From Gryganskiella cystojenkinii (lineage: Eukaryota; Mortierellomycota; Mortierellomycetes; Mortierellales; Mortierellaceae): 30,359 nt of DNA. The notes under the pieces are model-generated. The model did not search any database and was not told where the DNA came from. It saw nothing but the letters and a program-made list of their open reading frames with translations. How positions within the stretch are numbered: the first letter of the stretch is position 1; the number at the start of each line of letters is the position of its first letter. This document shows positions 1 to 12,879 of the stretch, one piece after another. Both the position numbers and the translations under genes were made by a program. The DNA lies in contig JAAAIG010000349.1 of assembly GCA_015852425.1 (NCBI GenBank), positions 3,085 to 33,443 of the forward strand, in the 5' to 3' direction.

Positions 1-86
1 TCCATGCAAAACGGACATATTGTTCTGGACAAGGCGTCAGAAACTGAATGGTTCACATTCGCAACTTTTCTCTTGACATTCAACAG

Positions 87-1321
87 CACCATGACCTTCG
101 GTCTTGAAGAAACCAAGGGTGAGGGTTCGGTGATTCGCGTCCGCGGTACTGAGGCTGTCCGTCCCTTCCTCGAGACCTTTGCAGCATATGGTCATGTCGA
201 GATTGACACTGCCCGAATTTACGGCCATGGTGATACCGAGATCGTCCTGAGTCAATTGCCCAATGCCCATTTGAAGTTTGCTACCAAAGTATACCCTTAC
301 GCGGATGGAGACCTCAACTCTGTAAAGTTGCCCCGTCAGTTTCGTCAATCCTTGGCCGCGCTCAAGGTCCCCAATGTTGACTTGTTTTACCTCCACGCGC
401 CGGATTTCGAAACACCTCTGGAGGAGACTCTTAAAGCCGTGAATGACCTTTACCAGGAGGGTCTCTTCCAACGTGTAAGTTATGAATTATTTGACCTTCA
501 AATGTCTTTCCTTTGAAAAATGGCGCTCAGTCACCTTCATTTATTCTGTTCTTATTATATGTCCTCTTAGTTCGGTGTTTCCAACTATGCGTCATGGCAG
601 GTTGTTTTGATCCATCAGATTTGTAAGCAGAACGGGTACATTTTGCCCACGGTCTACCAGGGCATGTACAATCCCATCGTTCGTGCGGTCGTTCCTGAGC
701 TCTTGCCAAGCTTGAAGCACCTCAACATTGCCTTCTACGCCTACAATCCCATTGCTGGCGGTATGCTCTCTGGAAAATACAAGTTCGATCAAGATGTTGC
801 GGAGGGTTCACGATACGACCCCAAGACGGGACTTGGCGCCTTGTGAGTATTATTTGGACACTGATAAGTGTTTTGACTCTGATTTTTGATTTTTTTTGGT
901 TTGTTTTTGTGGTCCACTGTTCTTCCCTGCAGGTTCATCGACAAGCATAACAGCTGAACCTCTTTACCCCCCCAAATACTAACTTTTTTCCCCCTCTAGG
1001 TTCCGGCACCAGTACTGGAACACCTTGACGTTCGAGAGTGTCCAGATCTTGATCAAGGCTGCCGAGACAAACCAGATCCCATTGCTGGAGGCGACCCTGC
1101 GCTGGATGAAGCATCACTCGGGTCTCGATGGTAAGGATGGATTGATCCTTGGGGCGTCACAGGTACATCATCTCGAAGAAAACTTGAAGGATTTGACCAA
1201 GGGGCCTTTGCCACAGGCAATGATCGAAGCCTTTGATGAGGCCTGGGAGAAGGTTAAGCCTGTCAGCCCAACCTATTTCCGAACCGCGAACACGCGTTTC
1301 CCTGTCAAGCGAGAGGAGTAG
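87..1321 (+). CDS. aldo/keto reductase, AKR7 (aflatoxin aldehyde reductase-like), 5' partial
   Basis: NADPH-dependent reductase of aldehydes and dialdehydes, cytosolic in this family. Exons: 87-474, 571-842, 1000-1321; together 326 residues, so only about 10-15 N-terminal residues lie outside the window. The first visible exon follows a CAACAG acceptor and opens with TMTFG, the usual start of the barrel. The catalytic tetrad is visible: Asp (codon 205-207) and Tyr (220-222) in EIDTARIYG, Lys (286-288) in ATKVYP, His (394-396) in YLHAPD. FGVSNYASWQV and YNPIAGGMLSGKY are family signatures. Intron 2 (843-999) has a perfect TACTAAC branch site at about 976-982. A second possible acceptor at 931-932 would give a truncated product. 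The frame stays open from position 4, but 1-86 does not resemble the family and reads as intron. Family assignment is firm; the substrate is unknown. Confidence 0.9.
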
Positions 1322-1990
1322 ATGCAAGAGACGGGTTCTCCCCTTCTGACTTCATAGGTGGCTTTCCCTGAGTCCTTGAGTTTGGTAGCAAATTCAAAAC
1401 ATAAAAAAAACATGCAAACCACTCTACGGGACTCTATGCCCTCTCACCTACACACATACGTACGCGGACAAGAGAGATAATGAAAAGGAGGTTCCTTTTC
1501 TTTTATTGGGTTGTTCTTCACGTGAAGAAAACCAGCGCTGGTGGGATCAGTCCGCATTGAGGATTCACCAAAATAATTACGCGCCACGTTGTGCTGCATG
1601 AAGGACGAGCCACCCTGGCGAGAAGATTATGTCAAGCGCGGCGACGGACCAAGCGGACTTGAGCGGAGTTCTCTGACGATTGTGAGGGATATATACTCCA
1701 GGGGTTGCACACAAGGTTTTTACACTCCAAATCGACTCTATATTTTTATCCTCTTTTAATCTCTTTGAACTTCCGGGTACCGACCATACAGTAATGGGTT
1801 TTTGGAATGGGATCTATGAAAGGGTTCTATGCATAGAAGAGACGAAAAGGCGAAGTCTTTGCTATGGCTGCACTTTCTCTTGTATATTTTATCTTTCCCC
1901 CGCGTGGTCCACAAGATGACAGGTTCTTTTCAACATCTATTTGTTATATTGATGTCCTTGTCGAGTAAAAGTGAACAGTCCAAACTACTT

Positions 1991-2017
1991 CTCTTTCTTC
2001 TCTTTCTTCTCTTTCTT
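1991..2017. repeat. 9-nt pyrimidine tandem repeat, 3 copies
   Basis: CTCTTTCTT is repeated three times without interruption. It is a simple sequence tract in non-coding DNA. Confidence 0.8.
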
Positions 2018-2417
2018 GTTGTTTGTTTATCGCGACTGAGAAAGTAAGCCTCGAAAAGAGCCGCCCAAACTCATTGAAGGATATTTCTTTCCAAGATCGA
2101 GCACTATGGCGGCAAAAAGAAACTAGCACTGAGTAAAGCGTCGGATAGAGGCGAGTAAAAACAGTTCAAAATGACTAAAAGAGAACGAATGAAGGAACGG
2201 CAGACTCGATACCCGCCACTGGCAAAGGCCGCAATGGAGATCCAACAACATCAATGGTGCCATGGAAATGAAAATGGAACCTTGGCGCTTCTCTCCCGCT
2301 TAATATCATGCGTATCTCACCGCTACTTCCTTTTTTTTTTGGAGACACCTAACAAATCAGACAAAAAGAAGCTGCCTTCAACAAGCACCATTAAAAGCTT
2401 CGATCAACGACACCAGA

Positions 2418-2423
2418 TTTATT
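2418..2423 (-). terminator. poly(A) signal AATAAA, lipase gene
   Basis: The plus strand reads TTTATT, which is AATAAA on the minus strand, 180 nt downstream of the lipase stop codon. It is the first such hexamer I noticed there. Use of the site is inferred. Confidence 0.4.
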
Positions 2424-2602
2424 TTTCTCCGAGTAGGGAGAGGAGAGGCGAGAAGATTCTATATCTATTGGAAATAAAAGGAGTGGAGTGGAGTGTGTGT
2501 AGGGATGTTGGACAAAATGACGAAAATGCAGCATTGATAGAAAGTTACCATAGGAAAAGCGATCCAGAAGCAAGAAGTACAAAAAAACAGCGAACCTCAG
2601 AA

Positions 2603-5600
2603 TCAGTCCGCATTTTCAAACACAGCCTGGTAGAGTCTCTCGACGCACATCTCGTAGTTGGCAGGGTTGTGATCTGTGAACATGGATCGCGCAAACTGCA
2701 GCTCTCCAAACCGATCCTCAACATGATCGAACCGACGCATCGAGACCTTGTACGCAGTCTTTGGCACCTTTGGGTTCAACATTGAAGGCAACTTTCCAGA
2801 GCGTGATGCTTCTGACGGAGTAGGAGTCGAGCTTCGACCTCCAAATGGTGAACTTGGTCGGAATCCATTCGCAAAAGATGCTGCCGCTGAGACCGCCGCT
2901 GACGCCGAGAACGATTTGGTGAGCGGGACTGAGCTGGCCGCCGGATGAGCGGACCCCACTGACGAACGAGACGCCATAGCTGCAGCGGCGGTTCCTGCGG
3001 CGATATTCACCTTTGAAGTTCCTTCTGGGACAATGGTCGTCGCAATAGACTCGATCTGGTATACAGGCGTTGGTGGGTATAGTTTGTCTGAGGACATATC
3101 CGCGCGCATGGTCTTGATCAGAGCCCATGACCAGTCCTGGTCCTCGGCCTCCTGAAGCTGCCAACGATCATATTCCGAGTACATCGGCATGCTCTGTGAC
3201 CGTTTGGGTGGTAGTTTGGTTCCGTTGGCTCTAGCGCCTGGTCCTGACGTTGCTGTTGATGCTTCGGTAGACGAGTTTAAGGTACTTGATGGTGGTTTCT
3301 CCTCGTCTGGAGGAGGTGGCGGCACGTTTGCTTTGGCTCCGAGGACCAATCTCTTGACAATATCCTCGACCACCGACCCTTCCTCGTGGAGAGTCACAGC
3401 AATGTTCTTGAAATCTTTCAAGAGTCCTAAGCTCAAGGTCGGCACGAGATCGTATTGATGAACCACAGTCGTGATCAATCCCTCACAGTATCTTGACAGT
3501 GATAACGACATCACGCATGGTGGGCCATACGCATAGCAGTGGATAGGTCTTCCAGCAGGTAATCCCGATCCAGGTGAGGTCACGAACTGGGTCGTGATCT
3601 CCGGGTATATAATGCGCGTCCGCTTTGGCCGAGGAGACTTGCTAGGATCATCGTCCTCATCATCGCTCGAGTCCTCCTCCTGTTCCTCGACGTATTGCTC
3701 AAACTCGTCACTTTTCATCGACCACAGCAGTGACAGAATCGCCGCCACGCCTCCACCGAGAGAATGACCACAGAGCACAACACCGTAATCCGGATAATCT
3801 TCCATGGCCTTCTTGATCGTCTTGAACACGGTCGAGGTGTCCAGGGCCAAGAGCTGTGCCGAGGCATGCATGCCGGCGTGCACCTTGTACTTGGACTCCG
3901 CCGTTGGATCGCCTCGACTACGAGGTGACTTTACAGAAGGCAGGACAAGATCATCGTAGTGGGCACAGAGGTCAGTAAGGACATCCGACAGTCCCAACGT
4001 TCCTCGACACGTCAGAACAACGCACTGTGCTCCGTGATCTAGATTGATATAATGCACAAGCGAGTGCATCTTGGGTTGGTGGAATCCACCTTTGGTGCCC
4101 GGATCTGTGAATGACGAGAGGAGGATTGAATCCAGTGGGGTCGAGGTATGGGTTGCAAAGGCGTGGTGGTTCGGGTGATCTCCGTAGGGTGAGTATACCG
4201 TGTCGCCGATGACGCCAATGCCGAGGATTCGCATAAAGTTATGTCCATAGCTTGCTGATGCATAGCGCATAAACCGTTGGATGTTGCGAACGAGATGATC
4301 CTTTGGAAAGTTGGCTGGGTTGGGTTCCTTGGGTTCCTTTGGCGGTGGGGGAGGCCGAGATTCCCTATCGTCAATCGTATCCTTCTTTGAGGTTGCAGTC
4401 TTGGGCGTTGGAGTGGAGGGTCCTCCTCGATCTAATAGTAGGTCTGAATCGTTCTTGGACTCGTCGAGTTCCGTGATCGTCAGCCGAGGAGAGGACGAGC
4501 CTGATTTTTTTCCTGCACCAACTTGTTTCGTCATCTTGGAAAAAAATGAGCGGCCAAACTTTTTGCCTGGGAGACCGTTCCGAAGTCCTCCAAACTTCTC
4601 ACCGTTCTGCTTCTTTTCCATGGGGACATCGTACGAGACAGTGGCATTCATCTCCATGGACGTGGTCATTTCGGAGAGGTTGCTGACCTCGATCCAGTCC
4701 GTATCGTCTTCGGACCAATCCATCGAGTCACGAGTCTCACTGGATCGAACCTCTCGTTCCTGTGTCCTGGAAAGAACCATACCATCCGTGTCGCCACCAA
4801 CTTGAACTTTTTGATTCTTTTTGAATTTCTTGGTCACAGTCGAGAACATAAGCCGAAGGTTGTTATTGGCTTGGCGCTGGCCCTCCGTGGCCAGAGACTC
4901 TGTTGGGCCGAGATTATCGTCAGCGGTAGAAGTGGAGTGTCGGGGGTTGTTACCTTTTATTGTTCCGTGAGGGGTATTGACAATGGATGTGGTGGCAAAT
5001 TGGGTCAAAGTTGTTGCCACTGATGCAATGGAAGAAACAGAGCCTCTCCTTGATCTCGTGCTAATGGACATTGTTGTGGAGGCACCTCTTGTACTTGACG
5101 CTGTCTCGACTGAGGATAGGGCATGTCCGTTCCTTTGACTTGGACTGTTGTAGTCCCTTGCCTGATGAATTGGTGGCAGGGGTTTTCCGAGTTTCGATAG
5201 GTCTGCTCCGGGCCGAACAAAAGTTTGAGTCGTAGTGGTCGTTAACGTGGTTGTGGTCGTGACTTGAAGAATGTCCGCACTGAGAACACGTTCGATCTGG
5301 GTTGTGGTCATATCTTGGGTGACATCGTCCGGGTCTGTGACCAAGGCGTTTGAGAGGTCGTTCAACAATTCTCCAGAATCCTCGTCCTCGTTGTCGTCTT
5401 GATGCCTGCGAGCAAGAGTGAGCTCTGTCGAGTCTTCCCCGAGTTTCTTTGCCTGGGTGACGACCACACCCTCGTAGACGAGCATCGTCCGGACAGATTT
5501 TTGTGTTCGTTTGTGGGTGGCTGCTTGGAGACAAGCAAAGACTGTGATGGCTTTGGTGATCGAGGCTAAAACCGCCATTCGTCCTGCACCGGTGATGGCG

Positions 5601-7284
5601 AACTCTTGATCGTCATAGACTTCTTTCTTGACTAGACCCACGACTGCGGCCAAGGCACGCGAAGTCTCTGTTGATCCGAAGAGACCATCAACGACCCGCA
5701 CGGATTCTTCAGCTGTCTATCAGGTGAAGAGGAGAGAGAGTTTGTAATCTCGTGATTAGCAACAGACCACAAATATGCCAACAAATCATTACAAGAAAAA
5801 GAGAAGGGCTTGTAATCATGTTGCACTCAAAAAATAGCAAACCAAAACGACTCCGCCCAATTGCTCGCTCGCCCAAGTGCATTCTTTGCCCCCCTCCCCC
5901 AAGAAAAAAAAGCACATGTCGAGCAAAGAAAGTGACAGCATCTCGATTTTATCCCAGCAACATGCCCCGAAAATCACCCTGTTGCTCCTTTCAGTCGGCT
6001 CTTAGCTCATTTGCCGATCGATATTCACGAAGAGTCTGATTCTCTTTCAAGCTGGGCAGATGACTGTCGTTGGCTTGCTTGTGGTTCAAGGCTTTTGATT
6101 GTTGTCGCACATGCCATTCTATTTTGTTTAGCTCGAAAGAAGGGAAATTCAACGATGTTTGGTCATTTGTCCGTTTGTCCCTGAACGACCGACTCGCAGT
6201 AGCAGGCGCAATCGAAACTTGCCCTCCCTCCAGTCTTGGCCTTTCCCCCCTTTTTTTACTCGACCTCCTGATCATCACCGAGGTTCACACCCCACACGCA
6301 TATCAGGACTATCGCACCCCACATACTGTACACCGCATTGCCCGCTGTTCCTTTTTGAATCCACATCCAATCTAGTCGTGTTGACAACCCCCAACAAAAA
6401 AAAAAGATGCAGTGCAGCAAACAAATGATTGAAATTTCTAAACTGTTGAGTTTCCAAGAATTATTGTGTGGACTTACCCTGATGCCTGCAGTCAAAGTGG
6501 TCGAGACGAGCTGCAATCCGGAGAGGGCAAAGAGTTCTGCCAGTGTGAAAGAGTGGTGAATCACATAGACGCCCAGGTTCGTGTACCGGTCCAGCAAGTT
6601 TGAAAAGGCATCACTATGTCATAATAAAAGAGCACCAAGAGTCGGTCGGAGTGAGTACAGTTTTCTTTATCAAGGTGCTGCTGACATGAGCAACGCAAAG
6701 AAGAGCAGGGCAGGGACCCCGAGCGAGGAAGAAGTAGGTTATAAAAAACAGCAAATATAATAGTAAAAGAAAAAAAAAAAATGTTGAGCCACGTTTTTGT
6801 TTCTTTACTTTGGTCCGGAGGATCCTTTGAGGACGTTGAGGATCTTCGCAGTCGATACTGCAGCAAGGAGAGATCTTCTGCTGATGCCGAGGGTGGCGCT
6901 GGTGCCATGCTGCAGGGTCTCGAGTAGGGCCTATTATGGTGATTATGGAATAAAAAACAATACAGGATGCAAGGAAGAAGAAGAAGAAGAGAAGATCAGT
7001 TGGCGTTGTTTTGCAGCGTGACAGTAGAAGAGGAGCAAAGGTGGATCCAGCGAGGAACCTAGAAAGCAGAATGTGACACTCGTAGAAAAAGGTCCGAAGG
7101 GAAAAAGATCAACGCGTCGATAGGAGCGACCGGAGGGTTTCACTTCAACGGACAAATAGGAGGAAGAGAAGAGACTGACCTCGACAATGATGGCGGCAGT
7201 CCTGAGGGAGACCCTGGCACCGAGACTGACGGTCGAGATGAGAGTGGCAATGGACTGGGGTAGGAAGGTGTTGGAGACCTCCAT
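2603..7284 (-). CDS. class 3 lipase, diacylglycerol lipase-like (1158 aa)
   Basis: Alpha/beta-hydrolase likely to cleave diacylglycerol or other glycerolipids. Exons in coding order: 7284-7180, 6930-6809, 6613-6478, 5716-2603; phases agree and give 1158 codons plus stop. The nucleophile is Ser773 in GHSLGGG, followed by a VAAILSLLWS helix. Asp877 in HQYDLVPTLS and His1137 in FTDHNPANY complete the triad, with the same order as in the lipase_3 family. Residues 1-190 hold hydrophobic and amphipathic helices (LLETLQHGTSATLGISRRSL; DAFSNLLDRYTNLGVYVIHH) conserved in large fungal lipases. Residues about 200-560 are Ser/Thr-rich, with a TTTTTLTTTTTQTF run and Pro-rich patches, and look disordered. 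An acidic Asp/Glu loop follows the nucleophile region. Intron 3 (5717-6477, 761 nt) is long for this window and nothing coding was seen in it. The substrate is inferred from similarity to DAG lipases. Confidence 0.9.
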
Positions 7285-7947
7285 GGTTCGAGGGAAATGT
7301 GATTAAACGCCAAGCAAGGTATGTGAGTGAGTACGTGTGTGTAAGAGTTGGTATGCAGGTGAGAATGGGGGGTGAAATGTATGAGTCGGAGGAAAAGAGG
7401 CGAAAGAAGAAAGAAGGGGAGGTGGATGCAAAGAAAATTGTCTGCGAGGGTGGGCAAGTGGGTGGGTGGGTGAGAGGGAGTGAGCTGAAAGAAAAAAGGG
7501 ATTGGACTAAATCTTGTTTTTTTTTGGTTCCAATGAACACACTCTCTTCTTTGTTAATTAATGAACAGGTTGTTTTTTGTAGCCATTTCGCAGGATTGAC
7601 AAGTCTCGTCTTTTCTTTGTGCATCCATGCAACCACCGTGTGCCTGGGAGAGAAGGTGGTGTCCAACTCTAACACGCACACACAAAAAAGGCGGTCTCCA
7701 GCCCACCAGTCAGCCAACGAGTCCACCCCCCTTTCAATTTCCTGGTGACGTCCTTTTCTGACAAAGACAAAAAGAAAAAAGTCAAAAAGATTCCTTGGCT
7801 GTCGTTTCTTCCACGTTTTCCATTCTTTCTCCTTCATTATTCTCTTTCTCATTCCATCAGCGCACACCTTTCCCCGTCCTTCCTTCACTTCACTCTCGTC
7901 CTCTCTGTCTCTTTTTCCCTCTCTACCACAACACAACCACAAACTCC
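7285..7947. promoter_or_regulatory. bidirectional promoter, lipase / VPS4
   Basis: The 663 bp between two divergent start codons must hold both promoters. The VPS4 side (about 7790-7947) is a long C/T-rich tract of repeated TTTCTC and CTTCC blocks ending in ACAACACAACCACAAACTCC just before the ATG, typical of fungal leaders. The lipase side is G/A-rich on the plus strand, so it is pyrimidine-rich in its own sense. I saw no clear TATA box and no gene in the gap. Confidence 0.6.
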
Positions 7948-10044
<2,097 letters not shown>

Positions 10045-10166
10045 ACAACAGGAACAGGATACCATTTGCCATCTACCACCAACTCTTCGTGTTCCTTGTT
10101 CGATCCGGCCATCTTGCGTCCGCAGCTCCAATGTCATAGTTTTTTCAACGGTGAAAAGGTCAAAAA

Positions 10167-10198
10167 ATAAAATAAAAAATGGCCCATAAATAATAAAT
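10167..10198 (+). terminator. poly(A) signal cluster, VPS4
   Basis: Three AATAAA hexamers (10167, 10172, 10193) lie 120-155 nt after the VPS4 stop, in the 197-bp tail-to-tail gap before the next, minus-strand gene. They are the likely 3' end signal of VPS4. Confidence 0.55.
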
Positions 10199-10241
10199 TA
10201 CGGCAAAGAAACTACACCATGCTTATCTAAACAGGTAGGGT

Positions 10242-11542
10242 CTACGGGGCAGTCGACTCGAAAACTTGTTCCACGGCCTTTACAATCTCAGGTTCCTGCT
10301 CAGCTTGTCTCTCGGATTGCTTCTGTCTCTCCTCCAAGACCCTGGTCTCTTCAATCTTTTTCCTGGTCAAAATCTGCTGTTCTCTTGTGGAACACCTTCC
10401 GGATCCCAAGATCGGCGCGACCACATAGTCATGGATCGCGTTCGAGAACCGATTGGCCTTGTCAAAGTACCAAGCCATCCAATACGGAGGTGGGGTATGT
10501 TGTTCGATCGGTTTGCCTTTGTTTCTTCGGACCAGGAAAGAAAAGGCGAGGACCATGGGCATGTTCACGACCGACATGATGGCCCGAGCAATCCTGGATT
10601 GTCGTCCAGAGCATTCGTAAGGGACGATGGAGGAGAGATACATTTGGTACTCGGGATCGAGATTGTGATGAGCTGCGCCGGCCGTGAGGAGGTTCTTGTA
10701 CCTGGCAGAGGGTTGGCATTGGGTCTTGATCGACAGGGGGCGAGCGGTCAAGACTTGGGCGGCAATGTGGCCAGAGGAACCGACGACTTGGCAATCGACC
10801 TCGATTTGGTCGTATCCTGTGGGGACATCATGACCCCATCCTCCCTGTTCATAATATGAAAAAAGAAAAGAGAAAAGTTGGGTCGGGTCAATTTCGTCAG
10901 CTCTCAAAAAAGTAATTGCACTACGTTTGACAAACACAAAGACCCTGCCAAAAAAAAAAAAAAAAAATTGACACTACTTTGACAAAAACAAAAACCCCCC
11001 CAAAAAAAAAAAAAAAAAAAATGTTCATACCTCAGACTCAATGACTTTTCGCCAGTCATGCTCCGTAATCTTATGAACAACACCCTGTAAAGTCGGCGGG
11101 TACGATCTCTCGGGGTGATTCTCATCCCAGGAAAACACTTGGCCATATCGGGTACGGTTGTGGACAAAGACCGCATAATCCCGTTGATGCATGCGAGCAG
11201 GATCCATCTTGAGGATCGAGGCAAAACACGGTTCTAAAAAGGGGAGACCGCCAATGTCAAAGGATAGCCAGTAACCAGGGACGATCACTGGCTTTGACTC
11301 GAGAGGTTTGATCTTTCGACGGCCGGAAAGAACTTTTGGGTCCTGAAAGGATCAAAGTAGAAAAAAAGACGAGTTTTTGTTGAAAAGGATTGATCATTAA
11401 CAGACACTTGGCAGGGACGTAGAGCTTTGTTAAGAGAGAGAGAGAGATGACAATCTAGTCGAGCATTGACATGTTTTACCATGTTGCTTCCATAGGCAAG
11501 ATACCATATGGTGCCGTCAGACGAGGAGGCAGGGACTGGCAT
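10242..11542 (-). CDS. gamma-glutamylcyclotransferase-like protein (325 aa)
   Basis: Member of the GGCT-like fold superfamily (gamma-glutamylcyclotransferase/AIG2-like; fungal GliK proteins belong here). Such enzymes cyclise gamma-glutamyl groups to 5-oxoproline in glutathione-type metabolism. Exons in coding order: 11542-11480, 11342-11031, 10844-10242, all joined in phase 0. The substrate-loop motif YLAYGSNM is at residues 14-21 and runs into DPKVLSGRRKI across intron 1. The likely catalytic acid is Glu125 in KVIESEGG, at the position of the family's conserved Glu; this assignment is by pattern only. The C-terminal 100 residues exceed the usual domain. They include a hydrophobic stretch (about 210-230, IMSVVNMPMVLAFSFLV) that could anchor to a membrane, then a Glu/Gln/Arg-rich helix. 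Intron 2 holds a tandem repeat. The gene is head-to-head with the acetyltransferase gene. The fold call is good; the exact substrate is unknown. Confidence 0.82.
10914..11020. repeat. tandem duplication with A-runs inside an intron
   Basis: Two units of about 54 nt lie side by side in intron 2 of the cyclotransferase-like gene. Each reads roughly ATTG-CACTAC-TTTGACAAA-ACAAA-ACCC, then a run of 18 to 20 A on the plus strand. In the gene's own sense these runs are poly-T. A local duplication with slippage of the A-runs explains it best. Confidence 0.75.
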
Positions 11543-11912
11543 TGTTGATATAAAGCTGGCCGAGTAAGGGTAAAAGAGGAGAGTGGTAGGTAGACTTTTT
11601 GAGTTTCTATCTGATCGACACCAGGTTTGAAACCCAAAAATGGAAAAAAAGTGTGGGTGGGGAAGGGATGGAGCGGAGAAGCAAAGGTAAGAAATGCAAA
11701 GAATGAAGGAAAGAGATTTCTACATGCGCGTTTTCTTTCTTCTGTTTCTTTTGAATTCAGTTCGATTCGTCATTCCACGTTTTTAATCTTCCCCTGTTTT
11801 CGACTCTCGGACCTTCTCCTCCCCACCCCAAAAGAGCAATCCGTCGCTGCGTCGCTGCGCTTATTTATCGTTCTTTTTTTTTTTTTTTTTTGCACAAACC
11901 ATCGTAAACAGC
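11543..11912. promoter_or_regulatory. bidirectional promoter, cyclotransferase-like / acetyltransferase
   Basis: The 370 bp between divergent start codons. It contains a direct repeat CGTCGCTG CGTCGCTG (about 11842-11857), then TTATTTATCG and an 18-T run (11874-11891) ending 21 nt before the acetyltransferase ATG. Poly(dA:dT) tracts commonly keep fungal promoters free of nucleosomes. No gene was seen in the gap. Confidence 0.6.
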
Positions 11913-12533
11913 ATGACTCTTACATTTCGAGCCTGCGACCCACGTTACATGGATGGCTCATTCGCGGCGTCATTTTCCTTGACCAGCCAGGAGCAACAGC
12001 AACAGCACGCCTCAGCACCACAACTCGTGATCTGGCGACTTACCCGACAGCCTCAGTCTTCTATTTCTCTTAATCCTCCGAGCAGTCAATTGGTCTCTGA
12101 CGAGACTGTCCTCAGTGCCTTGGACATACTCTTCCCTCAACTCTCTTCTTCCGCCAAGAAAGGACCCTCCCTGACCCGGATCGAAGAGTGTTTAGCCAAC
12201 CCCGCAACTTTTACGCTTTTCCTCGCCACAGAAGTCACTGCTGATTTGGAAATCTCTCGAGTCGTCGGATGTTTGACCTTGATCACTTTGAACCTCCTCA
12301 TGAACTCGCGCGCGCATATTGAGGATCTCGTCGTTTTGAACGACTACCGCGGTAAAGGTCTCGGTCGAGGACTGATGCAACGAGCCCTCACAGAGGCCGT
12401 CGAAAGTCATCACTGCAGTATGGTCGATCTGACAAGTAAGCCGGATCGAGTCCAAGCCCGAGCCCTCTACGAGTCCCTCGGATTCCAATTACGCGACACA
12501 GGCGCCTTCCGGTTCTATGCACCCAAAAAGTAA
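11913..12533 (+). CDS. GNAT family N-acetyltransferase (206 aa)
   Basis: Intronless gene for a GCN5-related N-acetyltransferase. The C-terminal half carries the fold clearly. RAHIEDLVVLNDYRGKGLG supplies motif A with the acetyl-CoA pyrophosphate loop RGKGLG, and LMQRALTEAVE the following helix. SKPDRVQARALYESLGF is the motif B helix with the Tyr that often acts as acid, and QLRDTGAFRFY is the last strand. The N-terminal half has an inserted Gln/Ser-rich stretch (QEQQQQ) and IEECLANPATFTLFLATE, a usual strand-helix entry. The YESLGF...TGAFRF ending resembles small-molecule acetyltransferases such as the glucosamine-6-phosphate type. The substrate cannot be fixed from sequence. The start is the first in-frame ATG after the poly-T tract. 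Confidence 0.85.
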   Translation: MTLTFRACDPRYMDGSFAASFSLTSQEQQQQHASAPQLVIWRLTRQPQSSISLNPPSSQLVSDETVLSALDILFPQLSSSAKKGPSLTRIEECLANPATFTLFLATEVTADLEISRVVGCLTLITLNLLMNSRAHIEDLVVLNDYRGKGLGRGLMQRALTEAVESHHCSMVDLTSKPDRVQARALYESLGFQLRDTGAFRFYAPKK

Positions 12534-12879
12534 TAAAAAAAAATATCACCTTTAAAGTGGAAGAGAAGTGAGAGCTCCAAGACAAAGGCCTGAAGACAAA
12601 TCCTCCGTACTTTTGGCTGTAAAAGTCAAAAACTTCAAAAAGCGTGAAGAGACCGCAAGACGAAAAGCCCTTCAAGGATAACACTTTGAAGAATATTGCA
12701 CTTGAACTATCATCTCGCCAAAAACCGATAGACCCAAAAAAGAAGCCTCAAGATCATCGGTCTACACTGCAAGGACAATGTAACCATTTCCTTTTTTTTG
12801 TTTTCTTTGTATTGTAAAGGAGTGTGAATCTGTTCTTTTTTGATATCGGATATTGTCCTTTACCTCATTTTGATTACAG
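12534..12879. other. tail-to-tail intergenic region
   Basis: The 346 bp between the acetyltransferase stop and the DDB1 stop are A/T-rich with A- and T-runs and should hold both 3' untranslated regions. A short open stretch on the plus strand (about 12595-12680, Lys-rich) has no start codon and ends in a stop; I treat it as chance. I saw no standard AATAAA for either gene. Confidence 0.5.

Larger units (their letters stand above)
1322..2602. other. tail-to-tail intergenic region with a promoter-like block
   Basis: This gap separates two convergent genes, so only 3' ends are expected. It nevertheless holds a TTCACGTGAA palindrome near 1517-1526, a GATATATACTCC TATA-like box near 1689, an AGGGG element next to it, a pyrimidine-rich stretch and then an ATG at 1794. 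That ATG opens a 41-codon frame beginning MGFWNGIYER and ending at 1919. Another frame, 53 codons from 1598 to 1759, overlaps the TATA-like box. Neither resembles a family I know. A short gene or non-coding transcript is possible. The part from about 2400 to 2602 is probably the lipase 3' untranslated region. Confidence 0.45.

Noticed and set aside
4..86. N-terminal extension of the aldo/keto reductase from the ATG at position 4.
   Set aside because: The 27 residues do not resemble the family, and a clear CAACAG acceptor right before TMTFG shows that this stretch is intron.
2171..2785. 204-codon plus-strand open frame.
   Set aside because: Its right part is antisense to the conserved C-terminus of the lipase, and its composition is Lys/Arg/Ser noise without family features.
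4311..4805. 164-codon plus-strand frame inside the lipase gene.
   Set aside because: It is a shadow of the Ser/Pro-rich coding region on the other strand; no independent start context or family match.
5717..6477. Possible nested gene in the long third intron of the lipase.
   Set aside because: Only short frames with no start context or protein-like composition were seen on either strand.
12595..12680. Lys-rich plus-strand open stretch downstream of the acetyltransferase.
   Set aside because: No start codon or convincing splice sites, and it lies in an expected 3' untranslated region.
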